NCBI GenBank assembly: GCA_016776525.1
Contig: JADHTD010000015.1
Location: 1 to 19,189 of the forward strand
Direction: 5' to 3'
DNA length: 19,189 nucleotides
Source of the DNA: Rhodospirillales bacterium
GTDB taxonomy: Bacteria > Pseudomonadota > Alphaproteobacteria > Rhodospirillales > JADHTD01
The notes beneath the pieces were generated by a model, which worked only from the letters and a program-made list of their open reading frames with translations, was not told the origin of the DNA and did no database searches. A program made the translations under genes and the position numbers. Positions 1-10,206 of the stretch are shown one piece after another (position 1 is the stretch's first letter; the number at the start of each line of letters is the position of its first letter).

Positions 1-894
1 GCGCAGGCCGGCTCCCAGGATCAACTCCGCTTCCTCGGCGCTGATGCCCAGTTCGGCGCGGGATGCCTCCAGGGCTTCTTCCTCGTGATCTTCGATTTGT
101 CCGTCCTCAAGGGCGTCTTGGACAAGTTCTTCATATTCTATGCGCCGCCGCCTCAGCGCCCCCGAAAAACCCGACGCCAGCAGGCCGGCCGGCAGGGCCA
201 CCATGCCGACGCCCATAATCCCGATGGTGGCGCCGAAGAATTTGCCCAGAACCGTTACCGGCACCACATCGCCATAGCCGACCGTGGTCATGGTAATCAC
301 CGTCCACCACATGGCCGCCGGGATCGACCCGAAGGCCTGCGGCTGTGCCTGGTGTTCGGCCAGATAGGTGAAACTGGCGGCCAGCACGATCAGCAGCATC
401 AGCACGAACAGCGCCGCGCCGATGGATTTTACCTCGTCTTTGAGAACTTCCAGCAGCAACGACATGGAGGATGAATAGCGGGTCAGCTTGAAGATGCACA
501 ACAGACGCAGAACCCGCATGAAACGCAGGTCGGCGGTGACGAAGAAACCCAGATAAAACGGCAGGATGGCAATCAGATCGATCAACGCCATCGGCGTCAG
601 CATATAGCGCAGGCGACCCAGCACGGGAGAACTGAAATCCCGTTCCGGGTCTTCGGCGCAGGACCAAAGACGCGCGAGATATTCAACCGAGAAAACAACA
701 ACGGAGAAAATTTCCAGGGCATAGAATTCGGCATGCCAGCGCTGAGCCATTTCCGGGATCGATTCAAGGATAACGGCCAGCACATTGATGCTGATCAGGC
801 CGATCAGCACAACATCGGCAACGCGGCTGGCCTGGTCATGGGGCCTGCCGATATCGAGGACTTCGAATGTGCGTTTCCGGCTGAACGCCGTCAT
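1..894 (-). CDS. Voltage-gated K+ channel, six transmembrane helices, 3' end cut by window
   Basis: This gene encodes an ion transport protein of the voltage-gated potassium channel type in the inner membrane. I translated 298 residues without a stop before the window edge. Hydrophobic segments lie at about residues 26-46, 56-78, 102-120, 157-180 and 218-243. The S4-like segment at about 122-140 carries spaced basic residues (R124, R127, R130, K136, R139). The pore loop contains TTVGYGD at 203-209, the canonical K+ selectivity filter. After S6 comes a basic patch (RRRR near 249-251), then a strongly acidic, helical tail from about 254 onward, which is incomplete here. I chose the ATG at 894 because it gives a short cytoplasmic N-terminus before S1. 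It lies 127 bp downstream of the DUF423 gene on the same strand. K+ selectivity is secure from the filter; voltage gating is inferred from S4, and the physiological role is unknown. Confidence 0.9.
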   Translation of the reverse strand, partial: MTAFSRKRTFEVLDIGRPHDQASRVADVVLIGLISINVLAVILESIPEMAQRWHAEFYALEIFSVVVFSVEYLARLWSCAEDPERDFSSPVLGRLRYMLTPMALIDLIAILPFYLGFFVTADLRFMRVLRLLCIFKLTRYSSSMSLLLEVLKDEVKSIGAALFVLMLLIVLAASFTYLAEHQAQPQAFGSIPAAMWWTVITMTTVGYGDVVPVTVLGKFFGATIGIMGVGMVALPAGLLASGFSGALRRRRIEYEELVQDALEDGQIEDHEEEALEASRAELGISAEEAELILGAGLR

Positions 895-1021
895 CTCGTC
901 ACCCGTGTTCTGGGGCCACAAGGACCCTGATCAACCATCCCCAATCGGCAGGGCGCGGCGGACATCCGTGCGCCACTGGCCTGAAGGGGCAAAACCAGGG
1001 TAATCGCAAGTAGTTAGGAAA

Positions 1022-1393
1022 TTATTGACGGCGGTTAAACAGCACCCACAAAAGGATGCAGGCCCAGCCGCCCACAAGCAAATAGCCGCCGACCGGCGCC
1101 GCATAGGGAACCGGGATTTCGGTGGTGATGCCGAAGGCATAGAGGGTGCCGGAAAAACACACGATACCGGCGGTGAACAGAACGCCGGCGGCGGTGATCA
1201 ATTTAGTGCCGGGATGGCGCTCGGCCAGCCAGGCGACGCCGATCAGCGCCAGGGCGTGCCACATCTGGTAATCGACGCCGAGCATGAAAATCTGGCGCGA
1301 CGCTTCGTCGCCTTCCAGGCTGTGCCAACCATAGGCGCCGGCCAGCACGGCCAGCATGCCGTTCAGGGCGCCGAGAAAAAGCCAGACCCGCAT
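1022..1393 (-). CDS. DUF423 family small membrane protein
   Basis: The product is a 123-residue, strongly hydrophobic protein with about four membrane segments. It fits the DUF423 (YgdD-like) family in length and in landmarks: GAYGWHSLE near residues 19-27 (family norm GAFGAH), YQMWHALAL near 42-50, FSGTLY near 80-85 and a PVGG turn near 100-103 before the last helix. The biochemical function of the family is not established. An in-frame extension upstream to 1501 exists. I chose the ATG at 1393 because it starts directly at the first membrane helix and has a GGGAG-type ribosome binding site about 8 bases upstream. The conserved Gly-Ala-Phe-Gly-Ala-His is altered to Gly-Ala-Tyr-Gly-Trp-His, a mild departure. 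It may share a transcript with the downstream K+ channel. Confidence 0.85.
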   Translation of the reverse strand: MRVWLFLGALNGMLAVLAGAYGWHSLEGDEASRQIFMLGVDYQMWHALALIGVAWLAERHPGTKLITAAGVLFTAGIVCFSGTLYAFGITTEIPVPYAAPVGGYLLVGGWACILLWVLFNRRQ

Positions 1394-1475
1394 CTTTCTG
1401 TCTCCCAACGGGTTAGAGAACATCAAAAGCAAACGGAAAAGTTTGCGATGACTATAAGAGGGGATGATCCGCCCC

Positions 1476-1493
1476 GGTTGGGGTCGGGCACCC
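1476..1493 (-). repeat. GC-rich interspersed repeat, inverted copy (member A)
   Basis: Read on the minus strand this gives GGGTGCCCGACCCCAACC, which matches 15 of 18 bases of the copy beginning at 1996. Sixteen bases here (1474-1489, minus strand) are identical to 2218-2233 on the plus strand. It lies in the upstream region of the DUF423 gene. Confidence 0.5.
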
Positions 1494-1609
1494 GAAAACA
1501 AAGACTATTTACCTTTGAAATATAAAGAAAGAGCAATTCGAATGAACGGCCGTGAACCAGAAAGGCTCATAGTGCTTGCCTGCGCCAGGCCCCGGCCCGG
1601 TTATTTTCT

Positions 1610-1642
1610 GGAGCTTGATCCCCACCCAACTGCACCTGGAAA
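1610..1642 (+). repeat. GC-rich interspersed repeat (member B)
   Basis: This 33-bp block begins GGAGCTTGATCCCCACCCAA. It matches the block at 1997-2029 at 27 of 33 positions, and all six differences are transitions (C/T or A/G). Its first 20 bases also match a minus-strand copy at 19084-19103 at 18 of 20 positions. It overlaps the left arm of a hairpin at 1630-1653. Confidence 0.65.
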
Positions 1643-1653
1643 CCGGAGTGCAG
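1630..1653. other. Hairpin next to repeat member B
   Basis: CTGCAC at 1630-1635 is an exact inverted repeat of GTGCAG at 1648-1653. Between them CTGG (1636-1639) can pair with CCGG (1643-1646) with one G-U pair, leaving an AAA loop and one bulged A. The result is a stem of ten pairs. No T-run follows, so it is not a standard intrinsic terminator. It could be a REP-like palindrome or a structured RNA element. Confidence 0.5.
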
Positions 1654-1655
1654 CG

Positions 1656-1727
1656 ACTGGCGCCGTTCTTAGCATTTATGCGATGGACACATACTGGCGC
1701 GCAGCCCGCACATCGTATTTATGCGAT
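1656..1727 (+). repeat. Composite direct repeat: ACTGGCGC ... ATTTATGCGAT, two units
   Basis: Unit 1 has ACTGGCGC at 1656-1663 and ATTTATGCGAT at 1674-1684. Unit 2 has ACTGGCGC at 1693-1700 and ATTTATGCGAT at 1717-1727. Both modules are identical between units, but the internal gap differs (10 versus 16 bases). Two conserved modules around an unconserved spacer suggest paired protein-binding sites or a decayed tandem duplication. It lies about 70 bp upstream of the AT-rich promoter. Confidence 0.6.
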
Positions 1728-1795
1728 CAACGCCTGGCCGCTTGAGGGCAATTCAACTGAACTTGAAAAGAATCAATTATATTCTCTTTTTGTTC

Positions 1796-1824
1796 TTGAC
1801 TTATGACCTAATGTTAGGTAAATA
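1796..1824 (+). promoter_or_regulatory. Candidate sigma-70 promoter of the orphan gene at 1900
   Basis: A -35-like TTGACT (1796-1801) is followed after 17 bases by a weak -10-like TAAATA (1819-1824). Better-looking TATACA boxes occur at 1823-1828 and 1830-1835, but at long spacing (21 and 28 bases). The surrounding 100 bp is much more AT-rich than the rest of the window. The start site within this island is uncertain. Confidence 0.4.
1806..1819. promoter_or_regulatory. Perfect 14-bp palindrome, candidate operator
   Basis: ACCTAA-TG-TTAGGT is a perfect inverted repeat with 6-bp arms. It lies between the -35-like box and the -10-like box of the promoter above, abutting the latter, the classic place for a dimeric repressor. 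I cannot name the regulator; no regulator gene is adjacent. Confidence 0.5.
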
Positions 1825-1899
1825 TACATTATACAATTTTATTAATCCTAATGCGGGGGCCGATGCCCACGCTCGATTTGTTTTTATGGGAGACACGTC

Positions 1900-2937
1900 A
1901 TGGGCGGATTTAACGGCCCCACCGGGGGCGCCAAGGCCGGGGGCAAGAACCCGGATTTAGACTTCGGGGGTCTGACCCCGGGCCGAGTTTCTAACGGGAG
2001 CTCGACCCCCACCCAACCGCGCCTGGGGAAGGCACCGGGTGGTTTCTTCGGCGGCGTCAGCGATTTGTTCGGCGGCCTGTTTGGGGCTCAGCCGAAACAG
2101 AACCTGCTCTACCGGCCCGCCGAGATGCCGGCGGTCACCGACACTTTCGGCGCCCAGCAGCCCAGCCTGTTGGATTTCAAATCCCGTTTTTCCGGGGCTC
2201 GGCCTCCTGTGTCCGGGGCCCGACCCCAACCGGCCGGAGCCCTGCCGACCCTGGAGTCCGCTCAACCGGCCAAGGGGCCTTTGGCTTCATTAGCGGGGCC
2301 CTCCCGGCCCCAAGCGGCGGCGGGCGGCCTCAGCGCCGCCGACCGCACCGCCATCCAGGCGGCGAGGATCAAACAAATGCGCCAACCGGTGCAGGTCCCC
2401 AATCCAACCGGGCGGCCCCTTACCTCAAGCAAAGGCGTTTTCGGCGGCAGGCTTCCGGGCCTGGGTGGGGGAGAAGCTCCAACAAAAAACATCTTCGGCG
2501 ATCCGCAGGCATCCTATAAAAAAGTCCTGCTCAACAAGCTCCGCGGCGCCAAAGGCCAGCAGCCGGTCACGATCTTCGACCGCTTGAACTATGGCCGTGT
2601 CGCCACCGGGAGGGCGGCCGCCGCCGGGCAGAAACGCATCGCCGGCAACTGGCTCCTGAAGATGGCCGGCAACAAGCCGCGCATGCCGGTTACCCCCGGC
2701 AAGCTGGACGAGGCCCTGGCCCGTGGCAAACCATCGGGGCCGCTGCCCATCGGCAAGCTGGAAGAAGCCATGGCCCGCGGCCCCAAACCGAAACAGCCGG
2801 TGGAACTGCCCCCCGGCGTCGATCCCAACTCGCCCAACCTGCGGGCGCTGGGCATCGAAGGGGTGGCGGCCGAGAGCCCAGGCCGGATAAGCGTTAAAGC
2901 TGTGCTGCCGCGACGCCGGGGTTTCTCATTTGGTTGA
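1900..2937 (+). CDS. Unrecognised Gly/Pro/Ala-rich, probably disordered protein
   Basis: I do not recognise this 345-residue protein. It has no signal peptide or membrane segment and is basic, with high Gly, Pro, Ala, Arg and Lys. Residues 1-190 look disordered and contain SGARPPVSGARPQP near 98-111. Residues about 195-260 are more ordinary, with an amphipathic look (ASYKKVLLNKL, VTIFDRLNYGRV, GNWLLKMAG). Residues 267-276 (GKLDEALARG) and 285-294 (GKLEEAMARG) form a duplicated motif. The ATG at 1900 has a GGGAGA ribosome binding site six bases upstream. The second half uses the same GC-ending codons as neighbouring genes, which supports real coding. In the first half, GC-rich repeat copies at 1967-1979, 1997-2029 and 2215-2233 lie inside the frame. 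It stands alone between converging gltD and the DUF423 gene. It could be an orphan structural or nucleic-acid-binding protein; function is unknown. Confidence 0.65.
   Translation: MGGFNGPTGGAKAGGKNPDLDFGGLTPGRVSNGSSTPTQPRLGKAPGGFFGGVSDLFGGLFGAQPKQNLLYRPAEMPAVTDTFGAQQPSLLDFKSRFSGARPPVSGARPQPAGALPTLESAQPAKGPLASLAGPSRPQAAAGGLSAADRTAIQAARIKQMRQPVQVPNPTGRPLTSSKGVFGGRLPGLGGGEAPTKNIFGDPQASYKKVLLNKLRGAKGQQPVTIFDRLNYGRVATGRAAAAGQKRIAGNWLLKMAGNKPRMPVTPGKLDEALARGKPSGPLPIGKLEEAMARGPKPKQPVELPPGVDPNSPNLRALGIEGVAAESPGRISVKAVLPRRRGFSFG
1967..1979. repeat. GGGGTC-T-GACCCC palindrome inside the orphan gene
   Basis: A perfect inverted repeat with 6-bp arms and a one-base centre. It lies inside the coding frame (around the residues GLTP), just before repeat member C. 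From memory, similar GGGGTC-N-GACCCC palindromes occur in dispersed REP-like elements of other proteobacteria; I could not verify this here. Confidence 0.5.
1997..2029 (+). repeat. GC-rich interspersed repeat inside coding sequence (member C)
   Basis: This block begins GGAGCTCGACCCCCACCCAA and matches member B (1610-1642) at 27 of 33 bases. It is translated as part of the stretch GSSTPTQPRLGK (about residues 32-44), so a non-coding-type repeat has been read in frame within the orphan gene. Confidence 0.65.
2215..2233 (+). repeat. GC-rich interspersed repeat inside coding sequence (member D)
   Basis: GGGGCCCGACCCCAACCGG resembles members A-C with one base deleted. Its last 16 bases are identical to the reverse complement of 1474-1489. 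A related GGGGCTCGGCC occurs at 2194-2204. Together they encode the repeated SGARP segments of the orphan protein. Confidence 0.45.
2698..2781 (+). repeat. 30-bp direct repeat encoding GKL(D/E)EA(L/M)ARG twice
   Basis: The units 2698-2727 and 2752-2781 match at 26 of 30 bases and are offset by 54 bases, exactly 18 codons. The translated units are residues 267-276 and 285-294 of the orphan protein. Keeping the frame and the charge pattern suggests the duplicated helix is functional. Confidence 0.7.
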
Positions 2938-2954
2938 CGCAAATACCCATGCAT

Positions 2955-2995
2955 CCATTGCCTCAATGCAATGGGCCGCAAGCGAAGCCGCTTGC
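2955..2995. terminator. Tandem hairpins between converging genes
   Basis: Two stems lie between the end of the orphan gene (2937) and the end of gltD (3008). CATTG/CAATG (2956-2968) has a 3-base loop. GCAAGCG/CGCTTGC (2978-2995) has a 7-bp perfect stem and an AAGC loop. No strong T-run follows on either strand, so a bidirectional terminator is plausible but not certain; the second stem is the better candidate. Confidence 0.45.
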
Positions 2996-3007
2996 TTGGG
3001 ATTTGCC

Positions 3008-4450
3008 TTAACGGGGCAGCCCGCTGGATCCCATGAGGAATTCGTCGACGGCGCGGGCGCACTGACGGCCTTCGCGGATGGCCCAGACGACCAGCGACTG
3101 GCCGCGGCGCATGTCACCGGCGGCAAACACCTTGTCGATCGAGGTCTGGTACTTGTCGGTATCGGCCTCGACATTGCCGCGGTAGTCGCGTTTGACGCCC
3201 AGTTGGTCGAGCATTCCTTCATGGACCGGATGCACGAAGCCGGCCGCCAGCAGCACCAGGTCGGCCTTCAGGTTAAAGGCGCTGTCGGGCACGTCCTGCA
3301 TGGTCATGCGGCCGTCGGCGTCGTGTTTCCATTCGACCCGATTGGCATGCAGGGTTTGCACCGTGCCGTTCTCGCCGGAGAACGATTGGGTGGAAACGCT
3401 CCAGTCCCGCTCACAGCCTTCTTCCTGCGAGGAAGAGGTGCGGAACTTATCCGGCCAGTTGGGCCAGGTCAGGGCCTTTTGCTCTCTTTCCGGCGGTTTC
3501 GGCAGGATTTCAAGTTGGGTGACGGTCCGCGCCCCCTGGCGGATCGAGGTGCCGACACAGTCCGAGCCGGTATCGCCGCCACCGATGACGATGACATGTT
3601 TGTCGTCAGCCGTGATGGCGACCTCATCGGGGATGGCTTCGCCTTCCATGCGCTTGTTCTGCTGGATCAGGAAATCCATGGCGAAGTGGACGCCGTCCAG
3701 GTCGTGGCCCGGAACCTCAACATCGCGGGGCTTTTCGGCGCCGCCGGCCAGCACCACGGCATCAAATTCGTCCATCAGCCGTTGAACCGGGATATCGACG
3801 CCGATGTTGGCGCAGGGAATGAACTTGACCCCTTCCGCCTGCATTTGCGACATGCGGCGGTCGATGAAGTGCTTGTCCAGTTTGAAATTGGGGATGCCAT
3901 AGCGCAGCAGGCCGCCGATGCGGTTGTTCTTTTCATAGACGACGACCTGATGCCCGACCCGGGCCAATTGTTGGGCGGCAGCCAGGCCGGCCGGACCGGA
4001 GCCGACGACGGCGATGCGTTTGCCGCTGCGGTGGTTCGGAATCTGCGGCTTCAGCCAGCCTTCGTCCCAGGCCTTGTCGACGATGGCGCATTCGATGGTT
4101 TTAATGGTGACCGGTTCGTCGGTTATGTTGAGCGTGCACGACGATTCGCACGGAGCCGGACAGACGCGGCCGGTGAATTCCGGGAAGTTGTTGGTGGAGT
4201 GCAGGATTTCCGACGCCCGCTCCCATTTATGTTTGTAGACCAGGTCATTCCATTCCGGGATGATGTTGTTTACCGGACAGCCCTGGTGGCAATAGGGGAT
4301 GCCGCAGTCCATGCAGCGCGCCCCTTGCTTTTTCAGTTCCGAATCCTCCAGCGGAATGACGAACTCGGCAAAATGCTGAATACGGTCGGCGGTCGGCTGA
4401 TAGGTCCGGTCCTGGCGTAAAATTTCAACGAATCCGGTTGGTTTCCCCAT
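3008..4450 (-). CDS. gltD: Glutamate synthase (NADPH) small subunit
   Basis: GltD oxidises NADPH and passes electrons through FAD and iron-sulphur clusters to GltB, allowing 2-oxoglutarate plus glutamine to become two glutamates. The 480-residue protein has the usual length. The N-terminal region holds the cluster cysteines C46, C49, C54, C58 (CMDCGIPYCHQGCP) and C97, C101, C105 (CPAPCESSC). GSGPAG at 150-155 is the FAD-binding Rossmann turn, followed by the acidic end of the strand (VVYEKNNRIGG). GGGDTGSDC at about 290-298 is the NADPH-binding turn. The C-terminal AAGDMRRGQSLVVWAIREGRQ is the conserved FAD site of this family. Its ATG lies five bases after the gltB stop, and its GGAGG ribosome binding site overlaps the last gltB codons. 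The two are therefore surely one operon with coupled translation. Confidence 0.97.
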   Translation of the reverse strand: MGKPTGFVEILRQDRTYQPTADRIQHFAEFVIPLEDSELKKQGARCMDCGIPYCHQGCPVNNIIPEWNDLVYKHKWERASEILHSTNNFPEFTGRVCPAPCESSCTLNITDEPVTIKTIECAIVDKAWDEGWLKPQIPNHRSGKRIAVVGSGPAGLAAAQQLARVGHQVVVYEKNNRIGGLLRYGIPNFKLDKHFIDRRMSQMQAEGVKFIPCANIGVDIPVQRLMDEFDAVVLAGGAEKPRDVEVPGHDLDGVHFAMDFLIQQNKRMEGEAIPDEVAITADDKHVIVIGGGDTGSDCVGTSIRQGARTVTQLEILPKPPEREQKALTWPNWPDKFRTSSSQEEGCERDWSVSTQSFSGENGTVQTLHANRVEWKHDADGRMTMQDVPDSAFNLKADLVLLAAGFVHPVHEGMLDQLGVKRDYRGNVEADTDKYQTSIDKVFAAGDMRRGQSLVVWAIREGRQCARAVDEFLMGSSGLPR

Positions 4451-4455
4451 TCTTA

Positions 4456-9072
<4,617 letters not shown>

Positions 9073-9204
9073 GGTTGCGTCCTGAAGTCTATTGCTAAGA
9101 TGCGTTCGATCCGTTTCCGATCACCAGAACAAGAAGGAGATGCCGCGGCCAATTAATACTGGTCGGGACGCGCACCGCCGATCCCCTGATGAAAGGAGCG
9201 CGGC

Positions 9205-9233
9205 AATGTACCCAATTCCCAAATAAAAGGCAA
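9205..9233 (-). promoter_or_regulatory. Candidate gltB promoter
   Basis: On the minus strand TTGCCT (9228-9233) and TACATT (9205-9210) are separated by exactly 17 bases; each matches the sigma-70 consensus at 4 of 6 positions. This would give a leader of roughly 125 bases before the gltB ATG at 9072. I see no -24/-12 (GG-N10-GC) sigma-54 promoter nearby. The rest of 9073-9384, a 312-bp gap between divergent genes, holds the palindromes and the uppP promoter listed separately. Confidence 0.35.
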
Positions 9234-9262
9234 AACATTGAAGTAGATTTTTGCTAAGTAAT

Positions 9263-9309
9263 TGATAAATATCATGTAACGATTTTCATTTTTCGTACCG
9301 TAACGAAAA
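9263..9309. promoter_or_regulatory. Two palindromes between divergent gltB and uppP
   Basis: TGATA-AA-TATCA (9263-9274) is an inverted repeat with 5-bp arms. TTTTCGT (9290-9296) and ACGAAAA (9303-9309) are perfect 7-bp arms around ACCGTA. They lie about 30-100 bases upstream of the proposed gltB -35 box and upstream of the proposed uppP promoter, so they are candidate binding sites for a regulator of either gene. The second is too AT-rich, with its arms in the wrong place, to be a convincing terminator. Confidence 0.4.
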
Positions 9310-9328
9310 GTGGGGTTTTATTTGTCCC

Positions 9329-9357
9329 TTGGGGCATTGGGGGCCGGATGCTATAAA
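9329..9357 (+). promoter_or_regulatory. Candidate uppP promoter
   Basis: A -10-like TATAAA (9352-9357) lies 17 bases after a weak -35-like TTGGGG (9329-9334). It would give a very short leader of about 20 bases to the GTG start at 9385. The -10 box is good, the -35 box poor. Confidence 0.35.
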
Positions 9358-9384
9358 TGGACAACTTTTTGGGGGTGTGAGGAC

Positions 9385-10191
9385 GTGTCTCTTATCCACA
9401 TAGCGGTTTTGGCGTTGGTTCAGGGGATTACAGAATTCCTGCCCGTCAGTTCGTCCGGCCATTTGATCCTGGTGCCGGCGGTGGCCGGCTGGCCGGATCA
9501 GGGCCTGACCATCGATGTCGCCGTGCACGTCGGCACCCTTTTTGCCGTGGTGCTGTATTTCTGGCGCGACCTGTGGGAGATGCTGAACGGACTGGGGCGC
9601 GCCCTGCGGGGGCGCCGCGCTCCGGGCGCCCGGCTTTTTGGCTTGGTGGTCCTGGGGACCCTGCCGTTGATTGTGGCCGGTTATTTTCTCAACATCCATA
9701 TGGAAAGCCTGCGCAGCCTGACGGTGATCGGTTGGACGACGCTGGGCTTCGGGGTCTTCCTTTATTTCACCGATCGGGTCGGCATCACCGTCCGGCGGGT
9801 CGAACACCTTGGCATCAGCGACGTCCTGGTCATCGGCCTGGCCCAGGTCCTGGCCCTGGTTCCCGGCACCAGCCGGTCGGGCATCACCATGTCGGCGGCC
9901 CGCTTGCTGGGAATGGAACGATCGGATGCGGCGCGCTTTTCCATGCTGTTGTCGATCCCGGCGATCCTCGGGGCCGGAACCCTGAAGGGGTACGAGTTGT
10001 ACCAGTCGGGCAACGCCGACCTGACGCTGACGGCGGTGATCGCCGCCGTCATGGCCTTCGGGGCGGCCCTGGTCACCATCTTCGCCCTGATGGCTTGGCT
10101 CCGGCGGTCCACCTTCACGCCCTTTGTGATCTACCGGTTAGTCCTGGGCGGCTTCCTGCTGGCCATTGCCTACGGCTGGTTGGGGTCGTGA
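9385..10191 (+). CDS. uppP: Undecaprenyl-diphosphatase
   Basis: This inner-membrane enzyme (UppP/BacA family) removes a phosphate from undecaprenyl diphosphate. It returns the lipid carrier to peptidoglycan and O-antigen synthesis, and its overproduction gives bacitracin resistance in other bacteria. The 268-residue protein has the expected length and about eight hydrophobic segments. Both active-site regions are present: QGITEFLPVSSSGH at 13-26 (the (E/Q)xxxE motif with E17, and H26) and PGTSRSGIT at 160-168 with R164. I chose the GTG at 9385, which begins MSLIHIAVLALVQG as in relatives; GAGG lies only two bases upstream, which is tight. The frame stays open upstream to a GTG at 9310, but that extension looks non-homologous. 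It converges on yejF with only 15 bases between the stop codons. Confidence 0.95.
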   Translation: MSLIHIAVLALVQGITEFLPVSSSGHLILVPAVAGWPDQGLTIDVAVHVGTLFAVVLYFWRDLWEMLNGLGRALRGRRAPGARLFGLVVLGTLPLIVAGYFLNIHMESLRSLTVIGWTTLGFGVFLYFTDRVGITVRRVEHLGISDVLVIGLAQVLALVPGTSRSGITMSAARLLGMERSDAARFSMLLSIPAILGAGTLKGYELYQSGNADLTLTAVIAAVMAFGAALVTIFALMAWLRRSTFTPFVIYRLVLGGFLLAIAYGWLGS

Positions 10192-10206
10192 GCGAATAAC
10201 CAGCCC

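Larger units (their letters stand above)
1394..1899. other. Gene-poor 506-bp stretch with repeats, hairpin and AT-rich promoter island
   Basis: I see no convincing gene here. From left to right it contains the start region of the DUF423 gene, an inverted copy of a GC-rich repeat (1476-1493), an AT-richer patch (about 1495-1545), a second repeat copy (1610-1642) overlapping a hairpin (1630-1653), a composite direct repeat (1656-1727), and a markedly AT-rich segment (about 1745-1850) that looks like the promoter of the downstream plus-strand gene. Short open frames that cross it, for example 1542-1745, run through the repeat copies and have no good ribosome binding site. Confidence 0.6.

Noticed and set aside
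1542..1745. Possible 67-residue small protein on the plus strand upstream of the AT-rich island
   Set aside because: No clear ribosome binding site, and the frame runs through repeat member B, the hairpin and the direct repeat, so the open frame is probably incidental.
1394..2937. Prophage, insertion sequence or defence island around the orphan gene
   Set aside because: No integrase, transposase, terminal inverted repeats, tRNA target or phage-like neighbour is visible; only short repeats are present.
2930..4420. A 496-codon open frame on the plus strand across gltD
   Set aside because: It is antisense to a perfectly recognisable GltD; long opposite-strand frames are expected in GC-rich genes, and its translation resembles no protein.
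9310..9384. Longer uppP starting at the GTG at 9310
   Set aside because: The added 25 residues (with Cys and Trp) do not resemble UppP N-termini, and the extension covers the likely promoter.
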